Positions 6,051 through 8,110 of a stretch of DNA of 8,110 nucleotides are shown here, piece by piece. Numbering within the stretch: the first letter of the stretch is position 1; each line of letters starts with the position of its first letter. The stretch spans positions 1-8,110 of the forward strand of contig DAOVLS010000087.1 in the NCBI GenBank assembly GCA_030631125.1. The letters run 5' to 3'. The translations under genes and the position numbers were made by a program. This DNA is from Planctomycetales bacterium (lineage in GTDB: Bacteria; Planctomycetota; Phycisphaerae; SM23-33). The notes under the pieces were generated by a model that was given only the letters and a program-made list of their open reading frames with translations, was not told where the DNA came from and searched no databases.

Positions 6051-7098
6051 GGTCGATCCTTCTGAAATCAAGTCGCTGATTGTCCGTCTTGCGGGCGAGT
6101 TGGGTTTTGTCCGTGTGGGCGTTGCTCCCGCCGATGCTCCTGTCGGCGATGAACGCTTCCGGCGGTTTCTGGCGATGGGTTATCACGGGCAGATGTCCTG
6201 GCTGGCGAAGGAACCGGATCGCCGGTGCGACGTGCGGGAATTATTGGACGAACCCGACGACGGGATCTGCGTTATCTGCCTGGCAGCCTCTTATGCCCCT
6301 GCCGACGACGCCGATACTGGGCATATCGCCCGCTATGCCCGCGGGCGGGACTATCACCGACTGCTTCGCAAACGATGCCGGAAAATCGTCGCCGGATTGT
6401 CCGATACCGTCGGCGAAAACCTCCATGCCCGCATCTGCGTCGATACCGCGCCGATACTCGAACGCGACCTTGCAGCCGCCGCCGGACTCGGATGGATCGG
6501 GCGCAACGGGTGTCTCATAGACGCACAATATGGAAGTTACCTGCTTCTGGCGGAAATCGTCGTCAATCTGCCTCTGGAGGCCGACGGACCGGTGAAAAAC
6601 CGTTGCGGCTCCTGCCGGGCGTGCGTCGATGCCTGCCCGACCGGCGCGATTCAGGACGACGGCCTGGTCGATTCCCGCCGGTGCGTCAGTTACCTGACCA
6701 TCGAGCATCGAGAGGCCATTCCTGAATCGCTGCGTGGCCCGTGCGGGCAATGGGTCTTCGGCTGCGATATTTGCCAGGAGGTCTGCCCGTATAATCGCGG
6801 CGTTCCGCCCGGCGATGCCGAACTTCGCGGGCCGGACTTCGGCGAGCTCAGTCGAGCCACGGACCTGGCATTGGCGACGCCGGCCGAGATAATCCGGTGG
6901 GAATGGTCCGATTGGGACCGCGCGACTCGCGGCTCGTCGGCCCGACGGGCGAAATATGAGATGTTCCTGCGTAACGCCGCAATCGCCCTCGGCAATGCGC
7001 CCGACCCGACCAGCCGGGATGCCCTTGAAAATCTCGCCCGGCACGAATCGCCCATAGTAGCGGAGGCAGCAACTTGGGCGCTGAAGCAGGGGGGTTGA
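6049..7098 (+). CDS. queG: Epoxyqueuosine reductase QueG
   Basis: This enzyme reduces epoxyqueuosine to queuosine at the wobble position of tRNAs with GUN anticodons, using cobalamin and two [4Fe-4S] clusters; it is cytoplasmic. With the ATG at 6049 it has 349 residues. Landmarks: IKSLIVRLAGELGF (7-20), YARGRDYHRLLRKR (96-109), and CVDTAPILERDLA (130-142), where Asp132 fits the catalytic aspartate of the family. Next come GLGWIGRNGCLI (146-157), a ferredoxin-type CGSCRACVDACP (Cys186, 189, 192, 196), then RRCVSYLTIEHR (Cys212) and FGCDICQEVCPYN (Cys239, 242, 246). The C-terminus has LRNAAIALGN (307-316) and a short HEAT-like tail. All expected cluster cysteines are present. An in-frame ATG at 6031 and a TTG at 5956 both lie in the repeat DNA; I chose 6049 because family members usually start a few residues before the IK helix. 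No good Shine-Dalgarno sequence precedes either ATG. folE lies downstream. Confidence 0.95.
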   Translation: MVDPSEIKSLIVRLAGELGFVRVGVAPADAPVGDERFRRFLAMGYHGQMSWLAKEPDRRCDVRELLDEPDDGICVICLAASYAPADDADTGHIARYARGRDYHRLLRKRCRKIVAGLSDTVGENLHARICVDTAPILERDLAAAAGLGWIGRNGCLIDAQYGSYLLLAEIVVNLPLEADGPVKNRCGSCRACVDACPTGAIQDDGLVDSRRCVSYLTIEHREAIPESLRGPCGQWVFGCDICQEVCPYNRGVPPGDAELRGPDFGELSRATDLALATPAEIIRWEWSDWDRATRGSSARRAKYEMFLRNAAIALGNAPDPTSRDALENLARHESPIVAEAATWALKQGG

Positions 7099-7119
7099 CG
7101 CAGGCTGGTACTCTGGAAC

Positions 7120-7257
7120 ATCTAAAATGATGGGTGCCATGCTTTCGTTCGCAGCGCAGCGGATAACGTAAGCATGTCTGCAAGATGTGGCGCAAACATG
7201 CCTACCCGCTCCGCTTCGCTACGCGTGAAGGCATGGCACCCACTCGACAATTTAGAT
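7120..7257. repeat. Large imperfect palindrome between queG and folE
   Basis: Arms of 47 bases, 7131-7177 and 7196-7242, align without gaps and are complementary at 36 positions. The outermost 12 bases (TGGGTGCCATGC) are perfect and the innermost 10 match at 9; some mismatches would be G-U pairs in RNA. The loop is 18 bases (7178-7195). Outside, 7120-7126 (ATCTAAA) is a perfect complement of 7251-7257, extending the palindrome to 138 bp. It has no coding capacity and no similarity to the element upstream of queG. It looks like an interspersed palindromic repeat; I recall TGGGTGCCATGC-type sequences being common in planctomycete intergenic DNA, but that is unverified. Confidence 0.85.
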
Positions 7258-7275
7258 CGGACAGACTACTATAAT
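7244..7275 (+). promoter_or_regulatory. Possible sigma-70-type promoter for folE
   Basis: A perfect TATAAT lies at 7270-7275, 20 bases before the folE start. TCGACA at 7244-7249 matches five of six bases of the -35 consensus, but the spacer is 20 bp, longer than the optimal 17. The -35 candidate falls in the right flank of the palindrome. The -10 match is clear; whether it is used is inference, since a consensus -10 leaves room for only a very short leader containing the ribosome binding site. Confidence 0.4.
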
Positions 7276-7295
7276 TTGTAATTCGGGAGTCAGCG

Positions 7296-7877
7296 ATGAA
7301 AGATAAACCTTCTGATGACGGCGTTGCTGTTGAACGGATAGTCGCGGCGGTGCGTGAGATTATTTCAGCCATCGGCGAGGACGCTTCCCGCCCGGGCCTG
7401 GAAGACACGCCGCAGCGCGTCGCACGGGCATACCAGGAACTGTTCGCAGGCCTGCACGACGACCCTGCCAGGCATTTTAAGGCGTTCTTCAGGGAAGACT
7501 ACGACGAGATGGTCGTCCTCCGCGACATCCCCTTCCACAGCATGTGCGAGCATCACCTCCTGCCGTTTATGGGTAAGGCCCACGTAGCCTATCTACCGAA
7601 AGGAAGAGTCATCGGGATAAGCAAACTCGCCCGCGTCGTCGATGCTTTCGCGCATCGGCCTCAGGTTCAGGAGCGCCTGACCAGCCAGATAGCCGACATT
7701 ATCATGGAAAAACTCAAGCCCAAGGGCGTGGCTGTGGTCATCGAGGCCCAGCATACCTGCATGATAATCCGAGGCGTCAAAAAGCCCGGCTCGGTGATGA
7801 TAACCTCGGCGCTGCGAGGAATCTGCAAGACAAACCCATCGACACGCAGCGAGGTAATGACACTGTTGAGGGGATAA
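7296..7877 (+). CDS. folE: GTP cyclohydrolase I (type IA)
   Basis: This enzyme converts GTP to 7,8-dihydroneopterin triphosphate and formate, the first committed step shared by folate and queuosine synthesis; it acts in the cytoplasm as a homodecamer in known members. The protein has 193 residues, a normal length for the bacterial catalytic core. Visible motifs: [20 protein letters not shown] (27-46), [20 protein letters not shown] (81-100), [20 protein letters not shown] (107-126), and [20 protein letters not shown] (144-163). Cys84, His87 and Cys155 are the expected zinc ligands, and His86 and His153 fit the active-site histidines, so it belongs to the zinc-dependent type. Ala30 replaces the proline often seen in GEDP. 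GGGAG at 7285-7289, six bases upstream, supports the ATG start. It follows queG on the same strand but is separated by a palindrome and has its own promoter-like sequence, so it may be transcribed independently. Confidence 0.97.
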   Translation: MKDKPSDDGVAVERIVAAVREIISAIGEDASRPGLEDTPQRVARAYQELFAGLHDDPARHFKAFFREDYDEMVVLRDIPFHSMCEHHLLPFMGKAHVAYLPKGRVIGISKLARVVDAFAHRPQVQERLTSQIADIIMEKLKPKGVAVVIEAQHTCMIIRGVKKPGSVMITSALRGICKTNPSTRSEVMTLLRG

Positions 7878-7886
7878 GGCGCTATT

Positions 7887-7905
7887 CGTCGCCGTACCGG
7901 CGACG
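7887..7905. terminator. GC-rich hairpin between convergent genes, possible terminator without U-tract
   Basis: CGTCGCCG (7887-7894) and CGGCGACG (7898-7905) form a perfect 8-bp stem with a 3-base loop, ten bases after the folE stop and about 20 bases from the stop of the opposing gene. No U-run follows on either strand, so it is not a canonical intrinsic terminator. A competing stem, CGGCT (7904-7908) with AGCCG (7917-7921), overlaps it. Its position in the 48-bp gap between convergent genes is the main reason to suspect a bidirectional stop signal. Confidence 0.4.
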
Positions 7906-7925
7906 GCTAAACGGCGAGCCGGCAA

Positions 7926-8110
7926 CTATTCATTATTCGGCGTTCGCTGTTCGATATTCTTCTGTTTTTTTGCTTTGCGGACCTCTTCCATCGCTCTTCG
8001 TGAGATGACGACTTGTTTGACGTAGATGAGGTCTTTGAGGCTCTGGTCGAACTTGCCTTTGGTGCGTTCGTGCAGGACGAACGGGCCTTGGCGTTTTCCG
8101 TCGGTCTCGA
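7926..8110 (-). CDS. C-terminal end of an unidentified protein (5' end outside the window)
   Basis: On the - strand a frame is open from the right edge to a TAG at 7926-7928, giving 60 complete codons. The residues begin ETDGKRQGPFVLHERTKGKF and continue with DLIYVKQVVISRRAMEEV, then a Lys/Gln/Asn-rich tail (KAKKQK, ending TPNNE). The frame shows the same preference for G or C at third codon positions as the neighbours (GTC, CTC, CTG, ATC, TTC, GAC), and the sequence looks like an ordinary soluble protein: a short beta segment followed by a basic amphipathic helix. I do not recognise the family. The gene is convergent with folE, with 48 bp between the stops. The T-run at 7965-7971 is the complement of its AAA-AAA lysine codons, not a terminator. 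The start must lie beyond the window. Confidence 0.7.
   Translation of the reverse strand, partial: ETDGKRQGPFVLHERTKGKFDQSLKDLIYVKQVVISRRAMEEVRKAKKQKNIEQRTPNNE

Noticed and set aside
5867..6186. Short reading frames of 70-101 codons on both strands over the palindromic element
   Set aside because: They are formed by the inverted repeat itself and the start of queG, with no protein-like sequence.
6241..7140. 299-codon open frame on the - strand opposite queG
   Set aside because: queG has every expected cysteine and motif. The antisense frame has no recognisable features and runs into the downstream palindrome.
7120..7257. CRISPR array or tRNA gene
   Set aside because: There is one palindrome, with no regularly spaced direct repeats and no cloverleaf or anticodon arm.
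7961..7971. T-rich run as a folE terminator
   Set aside because: It is within the opposite-strand gene and corresponds to its lysine codons. No stem lies immediately before it.

Overview
The window (about 58% G+C by eye, strong G/C preference at third codon positions) looks like chromosomal DNA from a member of the Planctomycetota, possibly a Phycisphaerae-like lineage. The evidence is a four-gene run of secreted-protein genes whose motifs I know best from planctomycetes: an Ala/Lys-rich coiled-coil protein ending in an ELKMLRSLQ...NRRT motif, a TPR-like protein ending in a WGRLPPRER motif, and a protein with a C-terminal NPCBM domain. This lineage call is from memory of protein families, not from a search.

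Region 1 (1-5691, + strand) is a tight operon. It starts with the C-terminal 312 residues of a larger protein open at the left edge (DUF4175-like features). A 4-bp ATGA overlap leads to a 745-residue exported coiled-coil protein, then a 25-bp gap to a 406-residue exported TPR-like protein, then a 3-bp gap to a 422-residue exported NPCBM protein. Three of the four begin with Sec signal peptides. The proteins probably act together outside the cytoplasmic membrane, but their exact role is not evident.

Region 2 (5692-6048) has no gene. It holds a nested set of inverted repeats: a perfect 37-bp palindrome with a 9-nt loop, a separate perfect 20-bp inverted repeat, and an outer 20-bp inverted repeat (19/20) that reaches into the stop codon of the NPCBM gene and the probable start codon of queG. 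This looks like a non-autonomous, transposase-less palindromic element.

Region 3 (6049-7877, + strand) carries queG (epoxyqueuosine reductase) and folE (GTP cyclohydrolase I). These are the last and first enzymes of queuosine synthesis; FolE also serves folate. They are separated by a second, unrelated palindromic repeat (7120-7257) and a possible folE promoter.

Region 4 (7878-8110) is a 48-bp convergent intergenic stretch with a GC-rich hairpin, then the C-terminal 60 residues of an unidentified gene on the - strand that runs off the right edge.
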